Shown here in pieces: positions 1 through 8,112 of a DNA stretch of 64,000 bases (the first letter of the stretch is position 1; each line of letters opens with the position of its first letter). The notes beneath the pieces were generated by a model. That model was not told the DNA's origin. It did not search any database and saw nothing but the letters and a program-made list of their open reading frames with translations. Source of the stretch: Hyaloscypha bicolor E (Eukaryota > Ascomycota > Leotiomycetes > Helotiales > Hyaloscyphaceae). A program made the translations under genes and the position numbers. The stretch covers positions 114,293 to 178,292 of the forward strand of contig NW_020194675.1 of assembly GCF_002865645.1 (NCBI RefSeq), given 5' to 3'.

Positions 1-351
1 CATCGACCTCTTCGGCTTATAAAATCCCTGCGGCTCTTAAACATCCTCCGCTTTTAAGTAGAACACAGGGGCTTCCTCAGTCTCAGCAAGGTCCGTATTT
101 TCTCTCCAGGTTCCTTCACTCCCTCGTCTCCTCAGTGTCTTCAAGTTCGGAAGATGTCTCAGTAGACTAGTCAATCCCAGCACCCGCAACCCCAAGCACT
201 CGTCACCTTCAAGTGCCTCCGCATATTCCCCAAAATGAGCTTAATGCAAATCACCCATTACCGGAACATCACCCTCAGGGTGTCCCGGTCCCTTTTGCAA
301 ACAGTGGCGGTGCCCAGGGATGGAAGTGGGGAAAAGGGCAGCAAACACTAA
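1..351 (+). pseudogene. Possible 3' end of a degenerate C2H2-locus paralogue (cut by window edge)
   Basis: No ORF with a start codon is visible, but two overlapping open frames run to about position 350. From the TAA at about 349 onward, the sequence at 345-470 resembles the sequence after the stop codon of the zinc-finger gene at 1795-2646: both have a CACTAAGG stop context, then a GTTATGTA(T/C)GAGT stretch, then a TTGGCTTTTGGCT...GCCT(A/G)ATTTTC stretch. I infer the remains of an upstream paralogue whose 5' part lies outside the window. No zinc finger is visible in the retained part, so the assignment rests on the shared 3' flank only. Confidence 0.3.
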
Positions 352-904
352 GGCATGGTATTGATATAGTTCATGGTTATGTATGAGTTTCAAGTCGAGG
401 GAAAACTCTGCTTTTGGCTTTTGGCTCGCCTAATTTTCACGCTGAGTCTGTTTAATGCTTTTCGATTAGGGCGATGTATGATCTTAGGCTGGGAGCAAAT
501 GGTCATATCTGCCTGACATCTGTATGAAGTTGGTCTAGACTAGAGCTAAGGGTTCTGTACTTGTTGGATTCTATACAACGGTGGTGTTTATTGGCGCAGT
601 CAAACTCCTTAGGGGTCTGAATCCAGTAATCTTACATAGTTTTTGCCTTGCCGGACTTTCTACATTATGCTAAACACGGCACGCGATGAGCTCATTAATA
701 CTAAAAGTTACTTTCTTCAAAGTATTTTCAAGAATCAAAGGAAACTGGAAGCAGTGCAATCTACTCTCTTATCAATAACTACGTGATTCATAAATACGAA
801 TTACGTCTCCATTCACACACATTTCAACGTCCATCTAAACCTTCTACGCCAGCTTCTATGCGTGTTAACAAGTGTTGTGATCCTCCCCAGTTTGGTCTCC
901 AGAA
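352..904. other. Intergenic, no gene seen
   Basis: The first ~120 bases are the 3' flank shared with the downstream zinc-finger gene. No convincing coding frame, RNA gene or repeat is visible in the remainder. Confidence 0.5.
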
Positions 905-937
905 CCGCCACCGCAGTGTGTCAAAGGATTATTCAAG

Positions 938-979
938 TTATTCAAGTTATTCATGAATATTCATGAATAACTTGAATAA
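938..979. repeat. 42-bp perfect palindrome, copy 1
   Basis: Each arm is 21 bases, meeting at GAAT|ATTC at 958/959. It begins TTATTCAAGTTATTC and ends with the complement. An identical palindrome lies at 1342-1383 in the same element. It could form a hairpin in single-stranded DNA or RNA. Confidence 0.9.
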
Positions 980-1341
980 AATATGAGTAACGAGTAGCTT
1001 AAATAAGTTGAGTAAAATAGAATAATTATTCATGAATAACCATGAATAACCATGAATAATCACGTATAAGTCACGTGGTTGCAATAAATTAATATATATT
1101 TAAATTTTTAAAAAAGAACTAAGATACCTATTAAGCAGCCTTATATAAGCTAAGCTAGTACTTATATAAGGGTACTTAAATACTAATTTTCTATAATAAT
1201 AAACTAGAAGTATTACTAAGGTTCGATTCGCTTACCAAGCGCCATTACTACCTGACTGGGTAGCGAGGTGGCGCTAGGCGCGGGCCCACCCGGAGCCTTA
1301 CCTGACTAAGCTAGCTCTATCACGTGCATAGATCACGTGCG

Positions 1342-1383
1342 TTATTCAAGTTATTCATGAATATTCATGAATAACTTGAATAA
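1342..1383. repeat. 42-bp perfect palindrome, copy 2
   Basis: Identical in sequence to the palindrome at 938-979 and in direct orientation to it. It lies near the right end of the hAT-like element. Confidence 0.9.
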
Positions 1384-1543
1384 TATATGAATAAAATAAG
1401 AGTAACGGGTTTTATACTTGACTAAAATAAGAGTAATGGCCATTATTCTATTTTACTCTATTCATTTGACACACTGCCGCCACCCAGCGAATAATCCCCA
1501 ACCTCTCAAGTAACAAATCATTCACAGTCTATCAAGCAACGCC

Positions 1544-1550
1544 TATAAAT
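1544..1550 (+). promoter_or_regulatory. TATA box of the zinc-finger gene
   Basis: TATAAAT lies about 245 bases before the ATG at 1795 and is followed by a C/T-rich tract at about 1560-1595, a common arrangement at fungal transcription starts. The hAT-like element ends about 70 bases upstream, so it may have replaced or added upstream regulatory sequence. Confidence 0.5.
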
Positions 1551-1794
1551 TCCCTCGTTTAGTCTTCCCCCTCTTCTCCCTCCCTTTCTTCCTGCCACAA
1601 CAGTCCAACATTCTCTCGTTTTCAAGCATGGCTACCATATCTTGATCGCAATACAGGAACTTGAAGGACGCCTCGGGTTCCAAGACAAGTGTACTGATAT
1701 TACCTTATTTCGCAGGACCGATTCCAAGTCAAGCAGACACAAAAGCACCTAGAGCTTCTAGGATATTCAAACTTCCAATTGAGGCAATAAGGCC

Positions 1795-2646
1795 ATGAAC
1801 AACATGAAAGCCGCCAACTCACTCTTCAAAAGAGCACCGGGGCCCGAGCGTTGTATGGCCTGCCTCCAGGGAAACTTTACCCCAGAGGAATTACAAAAGC
1901 ACATTCAAGACAGCCATGACAACGGTGGGAGAGGGGTCAGATGCAGCTATTGCCGGCTCAAAGGGACCGATTCACATTTCGAATCTTACGCAAATTTTTT
2001 AATACACTACGATCAAGAGCACAGGCGCCCACCATCCGGTCCTTCTAAGCTGCATCAGCAATTTCAAGGTCAAGCCTCTCAAATTTCTCGACATCCCAAA
2101 GGTCTTCGAAACTTTCAATTCTCTCGGCAACCCGTTGGCAGGTCACAACCGTGGCACCCTTCACAACAGGGTGGTCGCTTCCAACGTCCTCAGCCGAGCA
2201 AGCAGCAAAGCCCGCGGCAGCTTGCATTTCCACTTCCTAAGTGTTCGGGTCCCGAGCTCACCTGTCCTCGTCATGGTTGCGGCCAGCCTTGTCGAGATGT
2301 AGGTGACTTGCGTCTGCATATGGAAGCAGTGCATAAGGATCACGGGCAGGTCCAGGGCCAGGGCTCTCAAATCCGAAGCCCAGTCGTTCAATCTCCACGA
2401 GGCAATCGAAAACCTAAATATCTCGAAAGATTCCGGCTCCAACAAAGCTCTTCTCCGTCGACGGTATCTCAAGTTTCCCAGCGCGCTCGAAGCTTTTCTC
2501 ATGGTCCTTCCCGCGGCCCTCAACCAGTCGATCTCGGCCCTTTTAAAGATCGCGGGCGTCTGGCCCAGGTTGGACCTGCTACGCAAACTGGTGGATCTGG
2601 CGGCATGCTCAGAAAGGGAAGCTTGAAGGAGGCGAAGAAACACTAA
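1795..2646 (+). CDS. C2H2 zinc-finger-like protein, 283 aa
   Basis: The ATG at 1795 is the first in an uninterrupted frame. Finger 1 uses C20, C23, H36 and H41 (C-x2-C-x12-H-x4-H). Finger 2 uses C50, C53, H71 and H76, with a longer loop. A third Cys/His cluster with a CPRHGC start and a HMEAVH end lies at about residues 157-180. The rest is Gln/Ser/Pro/Arg-rich and probably disordered, ending in a basic tail. Such spaced, degenerate fingers occur in lineage-specific fungal proteins; nuclear or nucleic-acid binding is an inference. A broken paralogue follows at 3410. The 3' flank resembles that at 345-470. No specific family is recognised. Confidence 0.6.
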   Translation: MNNMKAANSLFKRAPGPERCMACLQGNFTPEELQKHIQDSHDNGGRGVRCSYCRLKGTDSHFESYANFLIHYDQEHRRPPSGPSKLHQQFQGQASQISRHPKGLRNFQFSRQPVGRSQPWHPSQQGGRFQRPQPSKQQSPRQLAFPLPKCSGPELTCPRHGCGQPCRDVGDLRLHMEAVHKDHGQVQGQGSQIRSPVVQSPRGNRKPKYLERFRLQQSSSPSTVSQVSQRARSFSHGPSRGPQPVDLGPFKDRGRLAQVGPATQTGGSGGMLRKGSLKEAKKH

Positions 2647-3409
2647 GGGGCTTCATTTGGGCTACTGGCCATTGTTATGTACGAGTACCAAGTCCAGGGA
2701 GGTGGAATGTTTCTGGTTTGGCTTTTGGCTGCCTGATTTTCGCTGTTATCTTGTTTATTTACGTAGATGGGTGAGTGTCGGAAGAGGAAAGCTTCTCTAG
2801 ATTTTCAACTTTGCTCGCAGTTTACTTGGCTTTTGCACAGAATTGGTAGTCGGAGACTGCAGCTAGTGATTCTGTATTATTTCCTATGGGGCTCGATAAT
2901 CTTGAGGAAGTGGTGTTTAGAGAGGAGCCACAGTCTTTGGGGGTGGAACAGAGAAAAAGGGATCTGTACATAGTCTTCTGCCTTGCCCGACTTTTAAGCT
3001 GAGCTGGACTTCGAACGCGATGAGTTTAACAATATCAAAAAGTGAATTGTAAATGCTCTGCCTTGAATTATTCTCTTGAACCACAGCTCGGGGAATCAAT
3101 GAAGTGAGGTGTGCAGGAACCACTCTTGAATTCTCGTACGATCCACGCTATCAGTCTCGAATAACGGTATTTCTCGTGTTCATTTCGCTGGTAACTTATT
3201 ATTCACACGCTCTCATCAAGGATGTCAAGGTTTCGTACCCCTCTCCTCTAACTTCTTTCTTCTACATCCAAAACTCAAAGTTCATTTTCGAGTTCTCTCC
3301 TTTAAACTGCAATCTTTAAGGGAAAGAAAAGAGATTCAAGAAAATCAAGGCGTTCCACGGCACAACGAGCTTCAGAAAAGTCAGGGCACATCGACCTTCA
3401 AACATTAAG
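2647..3409. other. Intergenic; 3' flank shared with position ~345-470
   Basis: The first ~110 bases match the flank at 345-470, including TTGGCTTTTGGCTGCCTGATTTTC. Short open frames here have no protein-like character. The final ~200 bases are pyrimidine-rich and may hold the promoter of the next zinc-finger locus, but no clear TATA box is seen. Confidence 0.45.
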
Positions 3410-4017
3410 ATGTTGTGCCACGGCTGCAATTACCACGTTCTGAGCCTTCAAAAAATATGGGATCACATCGCGGTGTCCCTGGACCACCAAGACGGCCGGA
3501 TTTCATGCCCGATGTGCGGCCGGTTTTTCAGCCCGAACGAGGAAGGCAACAAGAACTTTTGGGAACACTGTGAGTCTGTGACGACGAGCACCCATGGGAT
3601 GGAGTGGACAGAAAGTTTCTTTGCAGAGTGCCTGGCTGCAAGGAAACATTTCTCAGTGAAATTTATCGAGAGATTCACATTGCCGGTGATCCAAAGCACA
3701 AAGTTATTTGTCCTCTACCTCGTCCAGGGCATCCTCCAATTAGGCACCCGACACACCGTGAGCATTCTCAACACGCTCAACTTCCTCAAATAGTCGTTTG
3801 AGCTGCTCCGGTTCAAGAATTGGGTGGTGATTACAGTGATTGTGGCGGTTATCAAGGTCCTTCATGGTATCATAGTACTCCACCTCCTGAAGCAGCCCCT
3901 TCTCTCGGCCCTCAGCGGCATTTACAAACACAAACTTCTCAGCGAGATCACAGATCGAGTAGCCCATCCTCAAGGGGAGAAGGAACAAGTGAGAGACAGG
4001 TGAAAAGGAGACGCTAG
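3410..4017 (+). pseudogene. C2H2 zinc-finger-like gene, probably broken
   Basis: ATG at 3410 opens a frame with finger-like clusters at C3/C6/H19 and C33/C36/H53, arranged like those of the gene at 1795. The third cluster, CRVPGC, lies in another frame at about 3604-3798. A 38-nt GT-AG intron at 3574-3611 would join the frames, but it is very short and has a poor donor (GTCTGT). The second frame ends at a TGA at 3799-3801, yet Ser/Gln/Arg-rich coding-like sequence continues in that frame to 4017. I therefore read it as a degenerating paralogue. A different intron set, or an antisense gene at 3740-4048, cannot be excluded. Confidence 0.45.
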
Positions 4018-4528
4018 TTGTGCCGACTTTTAAGTCTATGTCCGGCAATTTCGTGAGCTAGTCTAGGACTGTGTGGTTTCGTTTGCGTATGAGGCTTTGC
4101 AGTTTATGTGAGGAGGATGTACATCTTTTTAGATAGCCTGTTTTTGACCTTAAGCCGGTTGTGATGGGGTGGGGGGGAGTGGATTTTTGGACATGTGGTT
4201 CTTAGGCCTCACGGCTTTTCTATGGGCAACAGTAACCCTTTGGCTATGGTTTTGTAAACTAGCGGAAGGCTGAAAGGAGAATGCAAAGCCTGATTTTCTA
4301 ACCAACGTTGTACTTATGCATTGAGCTTCTAAATCACATACCCAACTGTTAAAAGCTACTATGCAGTGAACCAGCCCCTGAATCGTAGGAAAGGGAAAGG
4401 CGCTAAAATTATTCACTTGAAAGTCAAACGCCATTGCCCACTCCTAATTCATTGAATCATATGCACGTCTTTTAAGTGAACGCATGATTCAAAATTGGAG
4501 GTGATTCACGTCACTCTCGCTAGATGTC
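4018..4528. other. Intergenic, no gene seen
   Basis: No coding frame is supported here. A G-rich run lies near 4165. The sequence leads into the promoter of the His-rich protein gene. Confidence 0.5.
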
Positions 4529-4536
4529 TATATAAA
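4529..4536 (+). promoter_or_regulatory. TATA box of the His-rich protein gene
   Basis: TATATAAA is followed by a C/T-rich tract at about 4545-4570, giving a probable transcription start near 4560-4580 and a 5' leader of about 200 bases before the ATG at 4774. The arrangement matches that of the zinc-finger gene at 1544. Confidence 0.55.
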
Positions 4537-4773
4537 CCCCATATATCCCTCTTCCTCCTTCTTCCTACATTGACATTTCAAAAAGCTCAACTCGTTCTAA
4601 CTACTTCATACTACCAAAAGCATTGCACCAACTTGCAGAGAACGGTCAAGCTTCAAAACATTTGGGACTTAAACACAAGTTGTGAAGCAACACAAGAGTC
4701 CACAAAGTCATTGCACTTTGAGCTAGTGGTACAATACCAAACATCGCCAAGCAACAGAGAAACTCTCAAAGAC

Positions 4774-5544
4774 ATGGCGACTGTCAAAGTAGCCAAGCCC
4801 ATCGAGGTAGCCAAGCCAGCAGAGCCATCAACTCTCCCTGTGGCAACAGATATGGCTCAGGTGTCTCTGACCGATAAGTCTAAAACTGTTCAGAAATCCG
4901 AAGATTCACAAGGAGAGAAGCTGAAGGAGCATACAGCCTCTCCTGCGCAGCCTCAAAAGTCCGAAGGTGCAGCGCACCAAAAGCCGCTGAGCGAAGACAA
5001 CAATGCGAAGCACGCAAAGCATGAAAAGAAAGAGGAGTCCTCAGAGGACTCTTCAGAGGATGAACACGAAGATACCAAGAAGGTTGAGGCAAAGCACCAC
5101 TTCGGTCTTTCTCAAGCCATGGCTTCTGGCCTCGCTGGAGTAGCGGCGGGTTCCGCTTCCGCAGTCACTGGTGCGGCTACGAGTGCTGTACTGGGAGCAA
5201 TGCACAAGCCAAAGCCTCAAAATGACCAGAGCAAGGATGCACAGCCAAAAGAGCCTAAGGATCACCACGAGCAAGATAACAAGCATGTCAAAACCGAGAA
5301 CGAAGATAACACCAAGCACACAAACAACCATAACCATGACCCAAATTCCAGCCACCATCACCATCACCATCATTCAAAGCACTACGAGGGTGATGCACAT
5401 TCAGGCGAGACGAAGAAGTCAGAGCCAAAACATTCCACCAACAAGAAGCATTCAGAACCCGAGCATTCAAGCCAATACAAGAACGTAAAGCACGAGAGGC
5501 AAGAACCACACCATCATCAGAGCTCCAAACATCCTCATCATTAG
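4774..5544 (+). CDS. His/Lys/Glu-rich low-complexity protein with a Gly/Ala segment, 256 aa
   Basis: The frame is open further upstream, but the first ATG is at 4774, which also fits the TATA box and leader. The protein is strongly hydrophilic: an N-terminal part with AKP repeats, an acidic/Ser stretch (EESSEDSSEDEHED) near residues 85-100, one hydrophobic Ala/Gly/Ser segment (about 108-143) resembling a glycine zipper or membrane-associating helix, then a Lys/His/Asp/Asn-rich tail containing seven consecutive histidines and ending KHPHH. No signal peptide is seen at the N-terminus. The His-rich tail suggests metal binding or a dehydrin-like stress role, but that is only inference. No family is recognised. 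The gene is followed by a tandem repeat. Confidence 0.68.
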   Translation: MATVKVAKPIEVAKPAEPSTLPVATDMAQVSLTDKSKTVQKSEDSQGEKLKEHTASPAQPQKSEGAAHQKPLSEDNNAKHAKHEKKEESSEDSSEDEHEDTKKVEAKHHFGLSQAMASGLAGVAAGSASAVTGAATSAVLGAMHKPKPQNDQSKDAQPKEPKDHHEQDNKHVKTENEDNTKHTNNHNHDPNSSHHHHHHHSKHYEGDAHSGETKKSEPKHSTNKKHSEPEHSSQYKNVKHERQEPHHHQSSKHPHH

Positions 5545-5578
5545 AGAGCCCATCAAGTACGTGGTAGGGGAATAGAGA

Positions 5579-6110
5579 AATGGTGTGGTCTTTTGCTTTT
5601 GAGTTTGCCTGGTTTTCAACAATGAGTTTCTGGTTAGAGATACACGGTATGGATATGTAAGATTTGTGGGGGGAGGAATAGAGTTCTTTTTTTGCGTTGC
5701 GTTGCAGTTCGCCTCTTCTTCAACGATGAGTTCTCGGCTCAGAGTTGGAGGGTATGGAATTGTATGGTTTTGGGGGGTAAGTGAAGGGGTCACTCTTCTG
5801 CGCTGCGCTTTGCATGGCTTTTACGCTGAGCTGCTTGGGCTGGAGGTTGTTTATGGTTGTGTAGGGGTTTTAGATTGAAGGAAGGGGATTCATCTTTTGC
5901 AATGCGTTTGCCTGATTTCTTTGATGAGCTTGGTTTCCGTTTTGGTTGATGGTTGTGGACAGTAACTGTTAGGCTACAAAAATCTGTGATAGAAAAGGTT
6001 TTGGCGAGGAGAGTTAAAAGTGTTGTCTTTTGGAGTCTTGGATGCGGGAGGGGTACTAGACTCGTAGCATGGCTTTTGTTACATTGCCTGATTTTCAATG
6101 CTGAGCCAGA
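5579..6110. repeat. Degenerate ~100-bp tandem repeat, about five units
   Basis: A pattern of CTTTTGC...TTGCCT(G/C)(A/G)TTTTC(A)A(C/T)GATGAG and then a TGG-rich stretch recurs at about 5590, 5690, 5800, 5895 and 6065. Units are diverged from one another. Single related units lie at about 395-450 and 2700-2755, after the zinc-finger genes, so this looks like an amplified locus-specific 3' flank. No protein frame runs through the units. Confidence 0.55.
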
Positions 6111-6714
6111 CTTAGCACCCGATGAGCTTCCTAATAATAATAAAAAACATTTACTGTACCAACCCTATGATTTATACTTATCTGTGAATCATGATCCTAT
6201 AACTGCTTCCAGTCTTAATCGTTCTTTGCCATCGGTAAAGAGCCAAAAACATCCACGCGGAACCACATACAAGAGCTGGCAAACTAAGAGAAGACGTCAT
6301 TGTCCTTATTTTCTTGTACAATGAGGGTTCACGCCTCAGGTTCTTGAGGTGCTGGCCCATTCATTGTGGTGAATACATTGGAGACTCGGGGAAGCAAAGT
6401 TCGACCCACTTGAGTCCCGGAGGTTGGAGATTGCAGTCCGAAGCAAAAGAGTCTATTCAAAGTCACAAGCAAGATCAATGCATCATGAATTTGTGTTTGA
6501 ATACAATTATTATTACTTTTGCCTTTGCTTTTGTTCTATTTGTGTATGTGTATGATCAGTGATGCGAGTCCGCCCCGATCGGGGGGTTATGCAAGGCCCA
6601 GAAGAAAAAGTACAGCCGGCTTTGTGCCCCCAATGCTCCTCCATGAATGCAGCTGTTCTACCGTAATGCTAATGTACAATGCCAATGCGCCGTGTGTGCC
6701 CCGTTGAATGTAAT
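6111..6714. other. Intergenic, 3' side of the glucanase gene
   Basis: No gene is supported. A short inverted repeat (CCCCGATCGGGG) lies near 6575. The stretch before 6714 should hold the 3' untranslated region of the minus-strand glucanase gene. Confidence 0.45.
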
Positions 6715-8112
6715 TTACAATGCCACAACGGCGACCACCATTGCACCAATAGCGCCGATAACAGAGCCGGCGAGGTGGCCGGCAGCGTTGGCGGTAGCAA
6801 TGGCGGGAGAGGTCGAGGTGGCAGAGACAGTAGGCTTTCCGGTGGTGCTGAGAGTATTCGTGCCATTTGAGTAGGTGCCGTTGGGCCCGGATCCGGTCCC
6901 TGTGGTTCCCGTGGGAGCAGGGCCGGAGCCTGATGCAGCCGAGGCGCCGATGCCATTGCCTGCTCCTTGAGATGGGGAGAGCCCACCCCCGTACGAGGCA
7001 ACAGGAGTGGTGGCAACCGATTGAACAGAGGATGCTGAGGAGACAGCAGAGCCGGCAGGGCTGCCCGAGCCGGTGGTGGAAGATGGGGAGCTGCTCGAGT
7101 TGGAGGAAACAGCAGAGCAGGAGAGATCGAAATATGGGGTGGTGCTCAGGGGGTTGCCAGGAGCAATGCCAAAGCTGGGATTGGTTTGGACGGCATCGTT
7201 GTCGGTAAGAGTGTACCACCAAGTGTTGGTCTTGCCGAAGAGAGGGCATCCAACCTGGTCCCAGTATGTCTTGGCGTTCGTAGTGCCTGTAACAGCGAGG
7301 CCGGCGGTAGAGCCGCTTGTAGGCCATCCAGTCTCAGTAACCCAGACTGGCTTTCCACCAACGGCGGCTTGTGTGGCACTGAGAGCATCGTTGAAGAGTC
7401 CCTTTCCGTTCTCGATGCTGTTGGCTTGAGTGGTCTGGAAGTATGGGTAGGCATCCATTCCGATCCAGTCGCAGGCGTTGATGACAGCCTGGTTAGATCC
7501 GTTGACCCAAGCAGTCCAGGTGTCGACGTGACCAATGGAAGCTCCACTCAAGGGAGTACCGGCAATGGCAGTGCGAACTTGGCCAATGTATGAGGCGAGG
7601 GTAGCGGGATCAGCACCATATCCTGACTTTGCAGCAATGCCGGTAGGAGAGATACGGTAGAGATCCTCAGAGCCAACCGAGATACCAGCAACGAGGCTTG
7701 TGAAGGCAGTGCCATACTTGGTGATAGCAGACTTGAGAGCAGTGATCTCGGCGTCCATTCCCCCTTGTCCACCAGAGGCCCAGAGACCGAGCAGGAGGGA
7801 GGTGTCTTCGGCGATGGCGGCGGGGATGGCCTGTGTGGGTTCGTTGGTCGAGCTTCCTCCTTGCTAGAAGACTGTCAGCCGTTGAATCTTGGGGGAGGGA
7901 ACGCGTCCACATACGATCATGGTGTACAGGCGGGCACTGGTGAAACCAGAGGTGCCGACGAGGTTCTTAGCAGTCGAGAAGAGAGACTGGAAGTCAGCTT
8001 GGTATCGGAAGGTAACGCCATCAGACTTGGTTGCGCCATAGTTGAAGCCCTGGTAGACAGCAGTGGAGGTGGAAAGCGAAGCCGCGAGGGCGAAAAGATT
8101 GGAGGAACGCAT
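6715..8112 (-). CDS. eglC: GPI-anchored endo-1,3-beta-glucanase, GH17, 448 aa
   Basis: There are two exons: 8112-7915 (66 codons) and 7863-6715. The 51-nt intron (7914-7864) has donor GTATGT, branch CTGAC and acceptor CTAG. Residues 1-18 form a signal peptide before [10 protein letters not shown], the start of the GH17 domain. The acid/base is E132 in VGSED and the nucleophile is E243 in VTETGWP. Conserved Trp/Cys motifs follow up to about residue 310. Then come a Ser/Thr/Gly-rich linker and a hydrophobic C-terminus ending AMVVAVVAL, fitting a GPI-attachment signal. Length matches the Aspergillus EglC family. It should hydrolyse or remodel cell-wall beta-1,3-glucan at the plasma membrane or wall. 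Confidence 0.95.

Larger units (their letters stand above)
914..1476. mobile_element. hAT-like non-autonomous TIR element (MITE)
   Basis: The element is bounded by a 12-bp inverted repeat, CAGTGTGTCAAA at 914-925 and its complement at 1465-1476. The octamer CCGCCACC occurs at 905-912 and 1477-1484, so an 8-bp target duplication is likely; one extra G separates the left copy from the CAG end. An 8-bp duplication and CAG...CTG ends fit the hAT superfamily. No transposase frame is present. Inside are two copies of a 42-bp palindrome and a short GC-rich segment at 1220-1310. The stretch 938-1205 is related to 16846-17090. The element ends about 70 bp upstream of the TATA box of the following gene. 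Confidence 0.72.

Noticed and set aside
2161..2643. 160-aa minus-strand frame opposite the zinc-finger gene
   Set aside because: It lies antisense within the finger gene and has the Arg/Leu/Ser-rich look of a shadow frame; the plus-strand frame has ordered Cys/His clusters.
3570..3611. Intron with a good donor (GTGAGT) in the broken finger gene
   Set aside because: Its 42-nt length does not change the frame and it creates a TAA at the junction; the alternative acceptor at 3626 creates TAG.
3740..4048. 102-aa minus-strand frame with a protein-like C-terminal half
   Set aside because: Considered as a gene antisense to the broken finger locus. It has no convincing start context or upstream promoter, and it overlaps plus-strand sequence continuing the finger gene. 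Not excluded, but unsupported.
6587..7327. 246-aa minus-strand frame and other frames over the glucanase gene
   Set aside because: Low-complexity shadow of the Ser/Thr-rich GH17 coding sequence, which has family motifs in its own frame.
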